The notes under the pieces: model-generated
What the model was told of the DNA's origin: nothing
Seen by the model: only the letters and a program-made list of their open reading frames with translations
Databases searched by the model: none
Source of the DNA: Mycobacterium sp. 1274761.0
GTDB lineage: Bacteria; Actinomycetota; Actinomycetes; Mycobacteriales; Mycobacteriaceae
Assembly (NCBI RefSeq): GCF_001668615.1
Contig: NZ_LZMC01000019.1
Location: forward strand, 124,001-188,000
Reading direction: 5' to 3'
Length of the DNA stretch: 64,000 nt
Program-made: the position numbers and the translations under genes
In this document: piece after piece, positions 9,379 through 17,153 of the stretch
Numbering within the stretch: the first letter of the stretch is position 1
How the letters are laid out: each line of letters begins with the position of its first letter

Positions 9379-11307
9379 ATGGAGATGTTCACCCCCACGC
9401 TGGACTGGGGCAATGAGCTGGGCACGTCGCTGGTGTGGGTGATCAAAGGCTGGGCGATCGCGGCGGTCGCCACGCTGGTGATCTGTGTCCTGATCGCACG
9501 GTTCACCACCTGGGGCAGGCAGTTCTGGCGAATCACCGGCGACTACTTCACCGGCGCCGAGAGCGTCCGCGTCTGGGTTTGGCTCGGCGCGATCCTGTTC
9601 CTGGTGATCGTCGGCGTACGCCTCGACGTCCTGCTGAGCTTCCAGAGCAACGACATGCTGACCAGCTTCCAGACCGTCGAAGGAGGCCGCAGCGCGGGCA
9701 ACGAAGCGGTGAAGGCCTCGGGCGCCCATGGCTTCTGGGTATCGATCGGCGTCTTCTCGATTCTCGCGGCGATCTTCATCGCCCGCCTGCTCTTGGACAT
9801 GTTCCTGATCCAGCGCTTCTGCCTGGCGTGGCGCGCGTGGTTGACCGACCGGCTCACCGGGGATTGGCTGGACGGCAAGGCCTATTACCGCGCCCGGTTC
9901 ATCGACGACAAGATCGACAACCCCGATCAGCGCATTCAGGGTGACATCGACATCTTCACCGCCTGCAACGGGCCGCTGCCTAACGTGCCGTACTACTACT
10001 CCCAGAACACCCTGCTGTTCGGGGCGATCAGCGCGGTTGCCTCGATGCTGTCATTCACCGCGATCCTGTGGAGCCTGTCGGGCCCGCTGACGATCCCGCT
10101 GATCGGCTACGAACTGCCCAGAGCAATGTTCTGGATAGGAATCGTGTTCGTGCTGTTCGCATCCGTGATCGCCTTCTGGATCGGCAGGCCCATCATCTGG
10201 TTGTCCTTCCGCAACGAGAAGTTCAACGCGGCCTTCCGTTATGCGCTGGTCCGCCTGCGCGACGCGTCCGAGGCCGTCGCTTTCTACCGCGGCGAGGCCG
10301 CCGAACGCACCGGATTACGCGGAATGTTCGACTCCGTCGTCGGCAACTACAAGCGGTATGTCGCCCGTTCTCTGGGCTTCAACGGCTGGAACTGGTCGAT
10401 GGGCCAACTCATCGTGCCGCTGCCCTACCTGCTGCAGTTCCCGCGGTTCTTCAACGGCGAGATCCTGCTCGGCGCGATGACGCAGTCCGCGTCGGCGTTC
10501 GGCTCGATCCAGAGCGGGCTGTCGTGGTTTCGCAATGCTTACGACATGTTCGCCGGCTATCGCGCCGCGATCATCCGCCTCCATGGCCTGGTCACGGCCA
10601 ACGAGGAAGGCCGCGCACTGCCCGAGATCACCACCACACCGTGCGTCGACGGCACCGTCGTCCTCAGCGACGTCGAGGTGCGCACCCCCGACGGCAAGCA
10701 GCTTCTCAACCCGCTCGATCTGCGGCTGGAGGTCGGCGACACCTGCGTCGTCACCGGGTCGTCGGGTGTGGGCAAAACGACGTTGCTGCGCAGCCTCGCC
10801 GAGCTGTGGCCGTTCACCTCCGGAACGCTGACGCGCCCGTGCGGGCCCAACGAGACGATGTTCCTGTCGCAGCTGCCGTACGTCCCTCTCGGCGATCTGC
10901 GCGCCGTCGTGAGCTACCCGAACGAAGTAGGCGCGATCGACGATCAAAAGCTCAAGCGCACATTGGAAAAGGTGGCGCTGTCACACCTCACCGAGCGGCT
11001 CGACGAGGTGCTGGATTGGGCCAAGGTGCTCTCCCCCGGCGAGCAGCAGCGCATTGCGTTCGCCCGCATCCTGCTGACCAAACCGAAAGCGGCGTTCCTC
11101 GACGAGTCGACCTCTGCGCTCGACGAAGGACTGGAATATCTTCTCTACTCCCTGGTGCGTACCGAGCTGCCGGACACGATCCTGGTCAGCGTCAGCCACC
11201 GCAGCACGGTCGAGCAGCATCACACCCACGAACTCGAACTCCTCGGCGGCGGCGAATGGCGCTTCGGTCGGGTGCAGGGCAGGGAGTCCGCACCCGCGCC
11301 CGTGTGA
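9379..11307 (+). CDS. BacA/SbmA-like ABC importer (Rv1819c family), copy 2
   Basis: A 642-residue paralogue of the preceding gene with the same architecture: membrane domain with about six helices, then an ATPase domain with Walker A GSSGVGKT, signature LSPGEQQR, Walker B AAFLDES and VSVSHRS. Conserved blocks such as [23 protein letters not shown] and FAGYRAA occur in both copies, so a tandem duplication is clear, but the periplasmic-side loops and N-termini differ. The ATG at 9379 is chosen over an in-frame ATG at 9295 inside the previous gene, because [15 protein letters not shown] aligns with the start of copy 1. Both copies keep all catalytic residues, so neither is obviously decayed. The gene ends before a pair of hairpins. 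Confidence 0.9.
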   Translation: MEMFTPTLDWGNELGTSLVWVIKGWAIAAVATLVICVLIARFTTWGRQFWRITGDYFTGAESVRVWVWLGAILFLVIVGVRLDVLLSFQSNDMLTSFQTVEGGRSAGNEAVKASGAHGFWVSIGVFSILAAIFIARLLLDMFLIQRFCLAWRAWLTDRLTGDWLDGKAYYRARFIDDKIDNPDQRIQGDIDIFTACNGPLPNVPYYYSQNTLLFGAISAVASMLSFTAILWSLSGPLTIPLIGYELPRAMFWIGIVFVLFASVIAFWIGRPIIWLSFRNEKFNAAFRYALVRLRDASEAVAFYRGEAAERTGLRGMFDSVVGNYKRYVARSLGFNGWNWSMGQLIVPLPYLLQFPRFFNGEILLGAMTQSASAFGSIQSGLSWFRNAYDMFAGYRAAIIRLHGLVTANEEGRALPEITTTPCVDGTVVLSDVEVRTPDGKQLLNPLDLRLEVGDTCVVTGSSGVGKTTLLRSLAELWPFTSGTLTRPCGPNETMFLSQLPYVPLGDLRAVVSYPNEVGAIDDQKLKRTLEKVALSHLTERLDEVLDWAKVLSPGEQQRIAFARILLTKPKAAFLDESTSALDEGLEYLLYSLVRTELPDTILVSVSHRSTVEQHHTHELELLGGGEWRFGRVQGRESAPAPV

Positions 11308-11342
11308 CCGCCGGGGCAGCCGCTCGGCACGGAACGTTTACG

Positions 11343-11375
11343 TCGTCGCCCGACGAGCTCATCGCCTCGGCGATG
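11343..11375. terminator. Paired hairpins between convergent genes
   Basis: Two adjacent perfect stems lie between the convergent ABC importer and hemerythrin genes: TCGTCG-CC-CGACGA (11343-11356) and CATCGCC-TC-GGCGATG (11360-11375). The second touches the hemerythrin stop codon. No U-tract follows, as is usual for mycobacterial terminators. Likely a bidirectional transcription end. Confidence 0.35.
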
Positions 11376-12032
11376 TCAAGAAGCTGGGCCGTGAAGCCTC
11401 GCGCAGTAACGCTCGTAGGTACGGGTACCGGCCAGTCGCCACATCAGTCTGGCGGCCGGCGGTGTACCGGCAAGGAAGCGGTCCTTGTCTTCCTGCGATA
11501 CCCCTTCGAGGATGCAGCCCCCGAAGACCAGTCCCAACCTGGGATGAGTGCGCAGAAACGACGCGCCACGCACAGTCGCCTTCTTCCACTCGGCCTCGGT
11601 GAGGTACTCGTCGATCAACGGTACGACGTCGCGTTCCTCTTCCTCGAGGTGCGCGTCGACGCATCGGACCAAGTCATCGACTGCCGTCCGCAACCGTTCT
11701 GCCGCCGAGAGTGCACCTGATTTCGCCCATGCCGAGCCCTCGGCTTTTGCCCTGTCGACGGCCGCCGCAATGGTGCGGTGCGCATCCTCCATGCGGTAGA
11801 TATCGCTGTCGTGCAAGGGCGCCCGGGCATGCAGCTTCGGCCAGATGAGGTCGTCTTCGGCTGAATGATGGTGGTGCAGCACGGCAACGACAAACTTCAA
11901 GTGCGCGTCGACCACCGCAGCGCGTCTGGCATCGCCTTCACGGACGCAATCGATCAGTTCCGGGAGGCGGTGTAGCTCGTTTCGGAACGCGCGATGAACG
12001 ATTGCCATCTCGAATGCGGCAGGTGAGGTCAT
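11376..12032 (-). CDS. Hemerythrin HHE-domain protein
   Basis: A 218-residue protein with an N-terminal hemerythrin HHE cation-binding four-helix bundle (about residues 8-140). Candidate di-iron ligands are the His cluster in VLHHHHSAEDDLIWP, the His in EDAHRTIAAAV, and CVDAHLEEEERDVVPL. The C-terminal 70 residues are without recognised domain. Such proteins bind oxygen, nitric oxide or iron, or sense redox state. The start overlaps the stop of the TetR gene (ATGA), making it the third gene of a unit with a TetR repressor and a flavin monooxygenase. That suggests a role linked to a toxic or aromatic substrate, which is an inference. Base composition is less GC-rich than in the flanking genes. 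Confidence 0.82.
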   Translation of the reverse strand: MTSPAAFEMAIVHRAFRNELHRLPELIDCVREGDARRAAVVDAHLKFVVAVLHHHHSAEDDLIWPKLHARAPLHDSDIYRMEDAHRTIAAAVDRAKAEGSAWAKSGALSAAERLRTAVDDLVRCVDAHLEEEERDVVPLIDEYLTEAEWKKATVRGASFLRTHPRLGLVFGGCILEGVSQEDKDRFLAGTPPAARLMWRLAGTRTYERYCARLHGPAS

Positions 12033-12694
12033 CGTCGGCTCCTTACCGTCGGTTGGGCAACTGGTGCGGGTCGAGCAGAACGCAAACGGCGGGGCGGCGC
12101 AGGATCCGCAGCGGGACCGGCAGTCGCGGTTTCAGCGGCGCGAAATGTCGCATCGAGGATCCCGATGAGATCGCCATCGTCAGTCCGCGCCCAAGTTTCC
12201 AGGGCGGCCACGAAGACGGCGACGGCGATCGCCGCGTGAACGGTCACCTCGAAATCGTCGGGGGCTCGCCGGTTGCGTCGCGTGAGCGAACGCGCGAACA
12301 GGTCGCGCGTCTCATCCATGGCGATCATCTGTCGCATACGTAATTCCGGAGTGCTGACCATGAGCCGAACGCGGTCGTAAATCCGCGGTCCATCGATCGG
12401 AAGGATTGTCGCGAAGCTGCTTGACAATGCGGCTTTGATTGCAGCCAGGGGTGACTCGTGCAGTGGTCGGGCGATGATGTGCGCTTCGATCATCGCATCG
12501 TATTCACGTGTTCCCACCACGTCTTCTTTGCGGGGGAAGTAGCGGAAGAACGTCATGTGTGACACACCCGCGGCCGCGGCGATGTCTTCGACCGTGGTGT
12601 TGTTGTACCCGTTGGCGGCGAACAGGCGGAGTGCGTGTTCCTGAATCGACCTTCGGGTGGCCGCTTTCTTACGGCTGCGCCAGTCGTCTGTCAT
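12029..12694 (-). CDS. TetR-family transcriptional regulator
   Basis: A 221-residue TetR regulator with the N-terminal helix-turn-helix in about residues 12-60 (TTVEDIAAAAGVSHMTFFRY is the characteristic HTH) and a variable ligand-binding domain. The tail (about 30 residues) is Pro/Arg-rich and probably disordered. It overlaps both neighbours by four bases (ATGA), so it is co-transcribed with the monooxygenase and hemerythrin genes. The stacked palindromes at 14195-14231, at the head of the unit, are the best candidate for its operator and imply negative autoregulation. Confidence 0.88.
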   Translation of the reverse strand: MTDDWRSRKKAATRRSIQEHALRLFAANGYNNTTVEDIAAAAGVSHMTFFRYFPRKEDVVGTREYDAMIEAHIIARPLHESPLAAIKAALSSSFATILPIDGPRIYDRVRLMVSTPELRMRQMIAMDETRDLFARSLTRRNRRAPDDFEVTVHAAIAVAVFVAALETWARTDDGDLIGILDATFRAAETATAGPAADPAPPRRLRSARPAPVAQPTVRSRR

Positions 12695-14201
12695 CGCCGC
12701 ACCGCTTTCACGGGGTCTTGACGACCCAACGTGCTGTCAAGCCATTCCGAAAGGTTGCGCGGATCTCTTCCGCGCCAGGCGATATGACCATCTGGCCGCA
12801 CAAGAAGGGCGTCGCCGTCGGCGGGCAAGACCGTGACATTGCCGAGTCGAGTCTGCGCGACCGCACCCAGTGATTCTCGGCCAAGCAGTGCCCAACCAGG
12901 GCCCAGCGCGGTGAACAGCCGCACCACATCTCCATTCTCACAGGTGAATTCGGCGTCCGGCACTCTGTCACCCGGACCCCGTCTCGGTGCACGGATGCCC
13001 CACGTCCGTGGTCGCGGTGCACTACCCAGCGGCCCCTTGCGATAGGTCACCGACAGCTGCGAAGCCCTGTCCGAGATGCGTCGCTGCACCCAGCGACGGC
13101 GCAACGTCGGCAGCATGATGTGATCACGGATCAGCCGTGACACGAGCTCGCTGCCGGCCAGGATCTCGGTGACGTCGGAAGTGCCAGACAGCACGTCGGC
13201 GGCGATCGGCCGCCGCTCGGCCTCGTAGGTATCGAGCAGTGCCTCGTGTGCACGGCCACTCACCACGAGGGCGAGCTTCCAGGCGAGGTTCTCGGCGTCA
13301 CCGATTCCAGTGTTCAACCCCTGAGCACCTACCGGACTGTGGACGTGGGCGGCGTCTCCGACTAGCAGCAGCCTGCCTCGCCGGTAGGCGTCGGCCAGTC
13401 GGGGGTGTATGCGAAACGATGATGCCCATACCACCGATTTCACAGCAGCGCCAGTGTGCTGCACCAAAGCGGCCGCGAGCTCGTCGACGATCTCCTCGGG
13501 CGCCGGATCGGCGCGATTTGCATCGGTCGCCGGAGCCATCAGCCGCCATACGTTCTCACCCGGCAGAGGAAAGGCGCCCAGCAGACCCGTCGGACCGGCG
13601 AAGAACACCACAGCCTCTCGCGGGCTCTCGAAGTGCGCACACACATCGGCGATGAACATTCGTTCCGCCCGCGGCACACCAGGGAAACTGATACCCGCGG
13701 CTTTGCGCACCACGCTATGCGCGCCATCGGCGCTATCACCCAGTCGGCCGCGATGACCGTTCCATCGGCGAGTTGCACGCAGGCATGCGCGCCGCAATCT
13801 TCGACGCTCACCACCCGCTGGTCCCACTCGACGGCCCCACCAGCGGCGGCGAGACGGTTGCGCAGCGATGCTTCGATGTCGGCCTGCGAGATGATCAACG
13901 GATTGGTGGGTCCCGACCGGCTGGTGTTGACCCATGACAATTCCCCGACGCGCTTACCGTTGATTCGAAATATCGAGCGCGACAACGGCACAGAGCTCTC
14001 TCGCAGGGGTTCAAAGGCGCCGATTCTGTCCAGGACTTCGATGCCGCGTGGCTGCAAACCCAATGCTCGTGATGTGGTCGCCGGTTTCGATGCGGCATCG
14101 AGCGTTCGAACGTCGACACCGGCCGCGCGGAGCGCCGTTGAAGCCACTAACCCGCTGGGACCCGCCCCGACGACGACGACCGGCGCGCGTCGCACTAACA
14201 T
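12691..14201 (-). pseudogene. FAD-dependent aromatic-ring monooxygenase, frameshifted
   Basis: Two overlapping reading frames together make one complete group A flavin monooxygenase (PHBH/MhpA type). The first (from the ATG at 14201) carries the Rossmann GxGxxG in VVVVGAGPSGLVAS and runs to ADWVIA; the second continues with GAHSVVRKAAG, the GDAAHVHSPVGAQGLNTG FAD-ribityl motif and a thioredoxin-like C-terminal domain. The break is at about 13729-13730, where one base is missing, exactly in the conserved DG motif that contacts both FAD and NAD(P)H. Beyond the break each frame becomes Arg/Cys-rich nonsense. It may be a real inactivating indel or a sequencing error; the rest of the reading frame is intact, so decay, if real, is recent. 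The start codon lies inside an operator palindrome. Confidence 0.75.
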
Positions 14202-14231
14202 GTTATTAAACTAACATGTTAGTAGACTAAC
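14195..14231. promoter_or_regulatory. Stacked palindromic operator and promoter of the monooxygenase-TetR-hemerythrin unit
   Basis: Three related palindromes are stacked: CTAACATGTTAT (14195-14206), the perfect CTAACATGTTAG (14211-14222), 16 bases apart, and GTTAGT-AG-ACTAAC (14218-14231), which overlaps the second. On the minus strand TAGTTT followed by AATAAC and the ATG at 14201 fits a leaderless promoter, so the -10 and the start codon are inside the palindromes. Binding here would block transcription. The TetR protein encoded in the same unit is the obvious candidate binder; this is inference. Confidence 0.6.
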
Positions 14232-14251
14232 TGCAGGGTTTTCGCGCGACT

Positions 14252-15745
14252 TCAGGTTCGGGCCGCATGGGTTCCGGCGCGACGGCCGAAGAACGAACCC
14301 TCACCCAGCTGGGTGCCGCTGGCGTAACCCTTGCCGTCCTGCGCGATGTTGGAGGCGCAGGCGCCAGCGGCGTATAGGCCACCGATGACGCTGCCGTCTT
14401 CGCGGATCACCTGCCCGTCGAGGGTCACCGCCAGCCCGCCCATGGTGAAGCCCGAGTACATCGCCCGTCCCAGGGACAGATCGAACGCCGCCCACGGGCC
14501 CTTGGTCTGCGCCGCAACGTATTCCGGCTGCTTGTGGAAGTCGGGATCTTCCCCGCGCGTCGCGTACTCGTTGTACCGATCGAGGGTCTTGACCAGGTTG
14601 CCGTTGGGAATGCCCAGCGCCTTCTCCATCTCCTCGACGGTCTCCCAGCCGTCGATGAACTTGATCAGCGGCATCTCGGGCATCTGCATGTGTTCTTCGT
14701 CGACGATCAGATACGCGATTTGATCGGGCTGCTCGAGCACGAAGGCAGACGTGCGGGAGTGGTAGGAGTCCTCGGCGACGAACCGCTGACCGTCCTTGTT
14801 GACGATGACCCCGGTGAGCAGGATCTCCGGCGGATACGCGGCAGCCGTAATAAACAGCCCGTCAAGGTTTTTCGCCACGCCCCCGGCGGAAATCCCCAGC
14901 CGGATGCCGAGGCCGTCGTCGTTCGGATTGCCCAGAATGTAGGGCTCCACGACACCGTGGTGCTTCGTGCGTCGCTTGTGTCCCAACGCCGGAGTGTGCT
15001 CGGCGACCATCTCGGGGTTCATCGCGAACCCGCCGGCGGCGATGATGACGGCCTTGGCTTTGACCTCACCGGTCTCGCCGAAGTGTTTCCAGCGCACCCC
15101 GACAATGCGGCCACCGTCGGGGCCGTGCTCGACGACGAGGTTCGTCGCCCCGGTCTCGTAGCGGGTCTGCACACCGAGCTCCTCGGCACGCTTGACGAGC
15201 AGATCGATCACCATCGCGGCCCCACCCAGCTCGCCGGGCACCGGCACGGAGTGGCCGCGCGGCGCCGGCTTGGCCTTCTCGATGAACGGATAGACCTTCT
15301 CGTTGCCGGTGTAGGACAACCCTTCTGTGCCCGGCGGGACGACGATCTTGCCCGGGTAGAAGCTGCGCTCGAACTGAAAGCCCAGATCCTCCAGCCAGTT
15401 GAAGTGTTCGACGCTGCCCTCGCAGTACGCGCGGATCTTCTCGTGGTCGGGCTCGGGTGACACCGCGACGAGGTAGGAGTACATCTCCTCGGGCGAATCG
15501 TCATAGCCGGTCGCCTTCTGCACCGCGGTGCCGCCGCCTAGGTAGAAGTGGCCGCCCGCCATCGACGTGGTACCGCCGGCGGCCGCGGCCTTTTCCAGCA
15601 CGAGCACCGACGCGCCCGCCGCGGCCGCGCTGACCGCCGCGCAGCCGCCGGCGATGCCGAAGCCGATGACGACGACGTCGACCTCGTCCGACCAGTTCGT
15701 CACCTCGGCCGCGTCGACGGTTTCGGGGATCTGCGAGGACGTCAT
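14252..15745 (-). CDS. FAD-binding dehydrogenase, 3-ketosteroid dehydrogenase/fumarate reductase type (Rv1817-like)
   Basis: A 497-residue flavoprotein. The N-terminal FAD-binding fold is marked by DVVVIGFGIAGGCAAVSAA and the ELEK-type ribose-binding acidic residue in VLVLEKAAAAGGTTSMAGG; the C-terminal part has GGLYAAGACASNIAQDGKG and GTQLGEGSFFGRRAG. This is the fumarate reductase/succinate dehydrogenase flavoprotein family that includes 3-ketosteroid-delta1-dehydrogenases and urocanate reductases. The start at 15745 has AGGAG in front and overlaps the stop of the VOC gene (ATGA). A perfect KstR-type site precedes the two-gene unit, which favours a steroid or sterol-derived substrate. The substrate is not proven; the syntenic M. 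tuberculosis gene is Rv1817. Confidence 0.85.
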   Translation of the reverse strand: MTSSQIPETVDAAEVTNWSDEVDVVVIGFGIAGGCAAVSAAAAGASVLVLEKAAAAGGTTSMAGGHFYLGGGTAVQKATGYDDSPEEMYSYLVAVSPEPDHEKIRAYCEGSVEHFNWLEDLGFQFERSFYPGKIVVPPGTEGLSYTGNEKVYPFIEKAKPAPRGHSVPVPGELGGAAMVIDLLVKRAEELGVQTRYETGATNLVVEHGPDGGRIVGVRWKHFGETGEVKAKAVIIAAGGFAMNPEMVAEHTPALGHKRRTKHHGVVEPYILGNPNDDGLGIRLGISAGGVAKNLDGLFITAAAYPPEILLTGVIVNKDGQRFVAEDSYHSRTSAFVLEQPDQIAYLIVDEEHMQMPEMPLIKFIDGWETVEEMEKALGIPNGNLVKTLDRYNEYATRGEDPDFHKQPEYVAAQTKGPWAAFDLSLGRAMYSGFTMGGLAVTLDGQVIREDGSVIGGLYAAGACASNIAQDGKGYASGTQLGEGSFFGRRAGTHAART

Positions 15746-16212
15746 TGCTGCTCCTGTTTGATGAGGTTGAAGAAGGCCTTGATGTCCGGCGGTATACGCG
15801 CGATCTCGATGTAGGGCACGCCGGCAGACTCTGCACTGACGTAGGCGAATTCCATTCCGCCGGGCATGGTTCCGCGCTGCACGACTTCTGCCGAGCCGAC
15901 GGCGGCTTCGACGTCGTCGACTTCGACGCAGATGTGGTGCAGGCCCGGGCCGCCCCGATCGAGGAATTCGGTGTAGACGCTGTCGCCCGTCACCGGCGCG
16001 ATCAGTTCGAGCTGGGTGTCGCCGGCGTAGCTGAACGAGATATGCGCGGTGAAGTCGGCAGGCGCACCCCGATAGGTACAGGTGTCGGGACCGAAGTGGA
16101 CATCGGGCACCCGAACCCACTTCTTGGCGCCCAATAACGAGGTCAGGGCCTTCTCGGTGGCCTCGAGGTCCTTCGTCACCCACGCTATCTGGACAGGTGT
16201 CTGGTCAGGCAT
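15742..16212 (-). CDS. VOC (glyoxalase/dioxygenase superfamily) protein
   Basis: A 156-residue protein with the paired beta-alpha-beta-beta-beta modules of the vicinal oxygen chelate superfamily. Metal ligands are suggested by the His near IAWVTKDLE... (weak), ELIAPV, GLHHICVEVDD and YIEIARIP; the HHICVEVDDVEAAV block resembles methylmalonyl-CoA epimerase and glyoxalase. It is the first gene of a two-gene unit with the flavoprotein and has a candidate leaderless promoter (TATCCT at 16225-16220, then 7 bases) overlapped upstream by a KstR-like operator. Isomerase, lyase and dioxygenase activities are all possible in this fold; the partner suggests modification of a steroid-like intermediate. 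Confidence 0.8.
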   Translation of the reverse strand: MPDQTPVQIAWVTKDLEATEKALTSLLGAKKWVRVPDVHFGPDTCTYRGAPADFTAHISFSYAGDTQLELIAPVTGDSVYTEFLDRGGPGLHHICVEVDDVEAAVGSAEVVQRGTMPGGMEFAYVSAESAGVPYIEIARIPPDIKAFFNLIKQEQQ

Positions 16213-16245
16213 CGCATCGAGGATATCTCCGGGCCGTCCCGCTGG

Positions 16246-16261
16246 CTAGAACGTGTTCTAG
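16246..16261. promoter_or_regulatory. KstR-type operator (TAGAACGTGTTCTA)
   Basis: The perfect inverted repeat CTAGAAC-GT-GTTCTAG contains TAGAACGTGTTCTA (16247-16260), which matches every fixed position of the published KstR consensus TnnAACnnGTTnnA. KstR is the TetR-family repressor of sterol catabolism in mycobacteria and rhodococci. On the minus strand it covers the expected -35 region of the VOC-flavoprotein unit, whose -10 (TATCCT) is at 16225-16220. Match seen in sequence; regulation inferred. Confidence 0.7.
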
Positions 16262-16288
16262 TTATCGCCTCTCCGGGAACACATCGCC

Positions 16289-16343
16289 GAGTTCTGCGCG
16301 AAGGTCGCTGGATTCGCCGAAGCGCGACCCTGCCGCAGAACTC
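16289..16343. terminator. Strong stem-loop downstream of the serine protease gene
   Basis: Perfect 10-bp outer arms GAGTTCTGCG (16289-16298) and CGCAGAACTC (16334-16343) enclose an inner 6-bp stem GGTCGC (16303-16308) / GCGACC (16324-16329). On the minus strand the structure begins 22 bases after the protease stop codon, a good position for a terminator, and insulates the KstR-controlled unit. There is no U-tract. Confidence 0.55.
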
Positions 16344-16364
16344 GACGCGCCGAGCCCCGAGACT

Positions 16365-17057
16365 TCAGCGAGGCAGGCTCGCCGACGCGGATTGCACGAT
16401 GTCCTCGCGCGCTTGCTGGCTGGCGGTCTGCCACGACACCGCGGCCGGATAGTTGCCCCAGGTGCTGTTGAACATCCCGACGATCGCCGCGCGCCCGTCG
16501 GAGGTCACGACGTAGACCGGCCCTCCGGAGTCGCCCTTCTGGCTCACCACGCCGTTGGCCATAGTGAACCAGCCGTTGTTGACCGCTTCGATGATGCCGC
16601 AGCTCTCACCGGTGACCACGCCGAAATGGCAGACGGCAAGCCCGTTCGTCGGCACGATGGCCGGGTCGTAAATCAACACGCGTCCTCCGGGCAGTACATC
16701 GTTCAGCGCGACGTCCGGCGCCAAGTTGATGCTCTCCCAGTCGGAGATCATGTGGTCGGTGGCGACCGTGGCCCCGTCGGGGGTGTTGTCGCGGAACATC
16801 GCCAGCGCCCCAATCGGATTACCGACCTTGTCGACCACCACGCCTTCCCCGCGGCAATGGCCGGCGGTGTACGCGATGCGCGCAGTGGGGTCGACGAACC
16901 CGAGCGTGCACACGTTGGTGCCCTGGTGGATTTCCATCCCGGGGAAGACCAAGACGCCGGGTGTGGCCTGTGCCGACACCGCGGTGAGACTCAGCGCAAG
17001 GATCGAGGTGGCCGCTGCCGCGGCGAGCGAGCGCAACCATTGTCGGCGCACGGTCAT
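16365..17057 (-). CDS. Secreted trypsin-like serine protease (Rv1815-like)
   Basis: A 230-residue chymotrypsin-fold protein. The N-terminal signal peptide has an RR-containing n-region, a hydrophobic core to about residue 28 and an AQA cleavage site. Catalytic residues are visible: His67 in TAGHCRGEG and Ser177 in KGDSGGPVY; the Asp is probably D101 or D106. Conserved Cys50/Cys68 and Cys143/Cys153 could form disulfides, fitting an exported enzyme. It is encoded alone between a hairpin and a flavoenzyme, in the same position as M. tuberculosis Rv1815 relative to the desaturase and flavoprotein. Target proteins unknown. Confidence 0.88.
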   Translation of the reverse strand: MTVRRQWLRSLAAAAATSILALSLTAVSAQATPGVLVFPGMEIHQGTNVCTLGFVDPTARIAYTAGHCRGEGVVVDKVGNPIGALAMFRDNTPDGATVATDHMISDWESINLAPDVALNDVLPGGRVLIYDPAIVPTNGLAVCHFGVVTGESCGIIEAVNNGWFTMANGVVSQKGDSGGPVYVVTSDGRAAIVGMFNSTWGNYPAAVSWQTASQQAREDIVQSASASLPR

Positions 17058-17120
17058 CTCCGATTCCTAGGGGTCAATGGGCTTCTACCCTACCGTCGCG
17101 GGTGCACACAGCAAGGCAGA

Positions 17121-17138
17121 CCGGACATTTCGGTCCGG
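17121..17138. terminator. Hairpin downstream of the amine-oxidase-like flavoenzyme
   Basis: CCGGAC-ATTTCG-GTCCGG forms a perfect 6-bp stem with a 6-base loop, 16 bases beyond the stop codon at 17154 on the minus strand and in front of the protease gene. Position and symmetry suit a terminator; no U-tract is present. Confidence 0.4.
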
Positions 17139-17153
17139 AAGGCCCCATGTCGA

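Noticed and set aside
12691..14201. Two separate genes of 414 and 220 codons
   Set aside because: They overlap by about 400 bases, and only when joined at 13729-13730 do they form one flavin monooxygenase; treated as one frameshifted gene.
17121..17138. A further operator of the cluster's GntR regulator, because of its GGAC/GTCC arms
   Set aside because: The arms are arranged CCGGAC-ATTTCG-GTCCGG, not GTCYGGAC, and the site lies just after a stop codon, so a terminator is the simpler reading.
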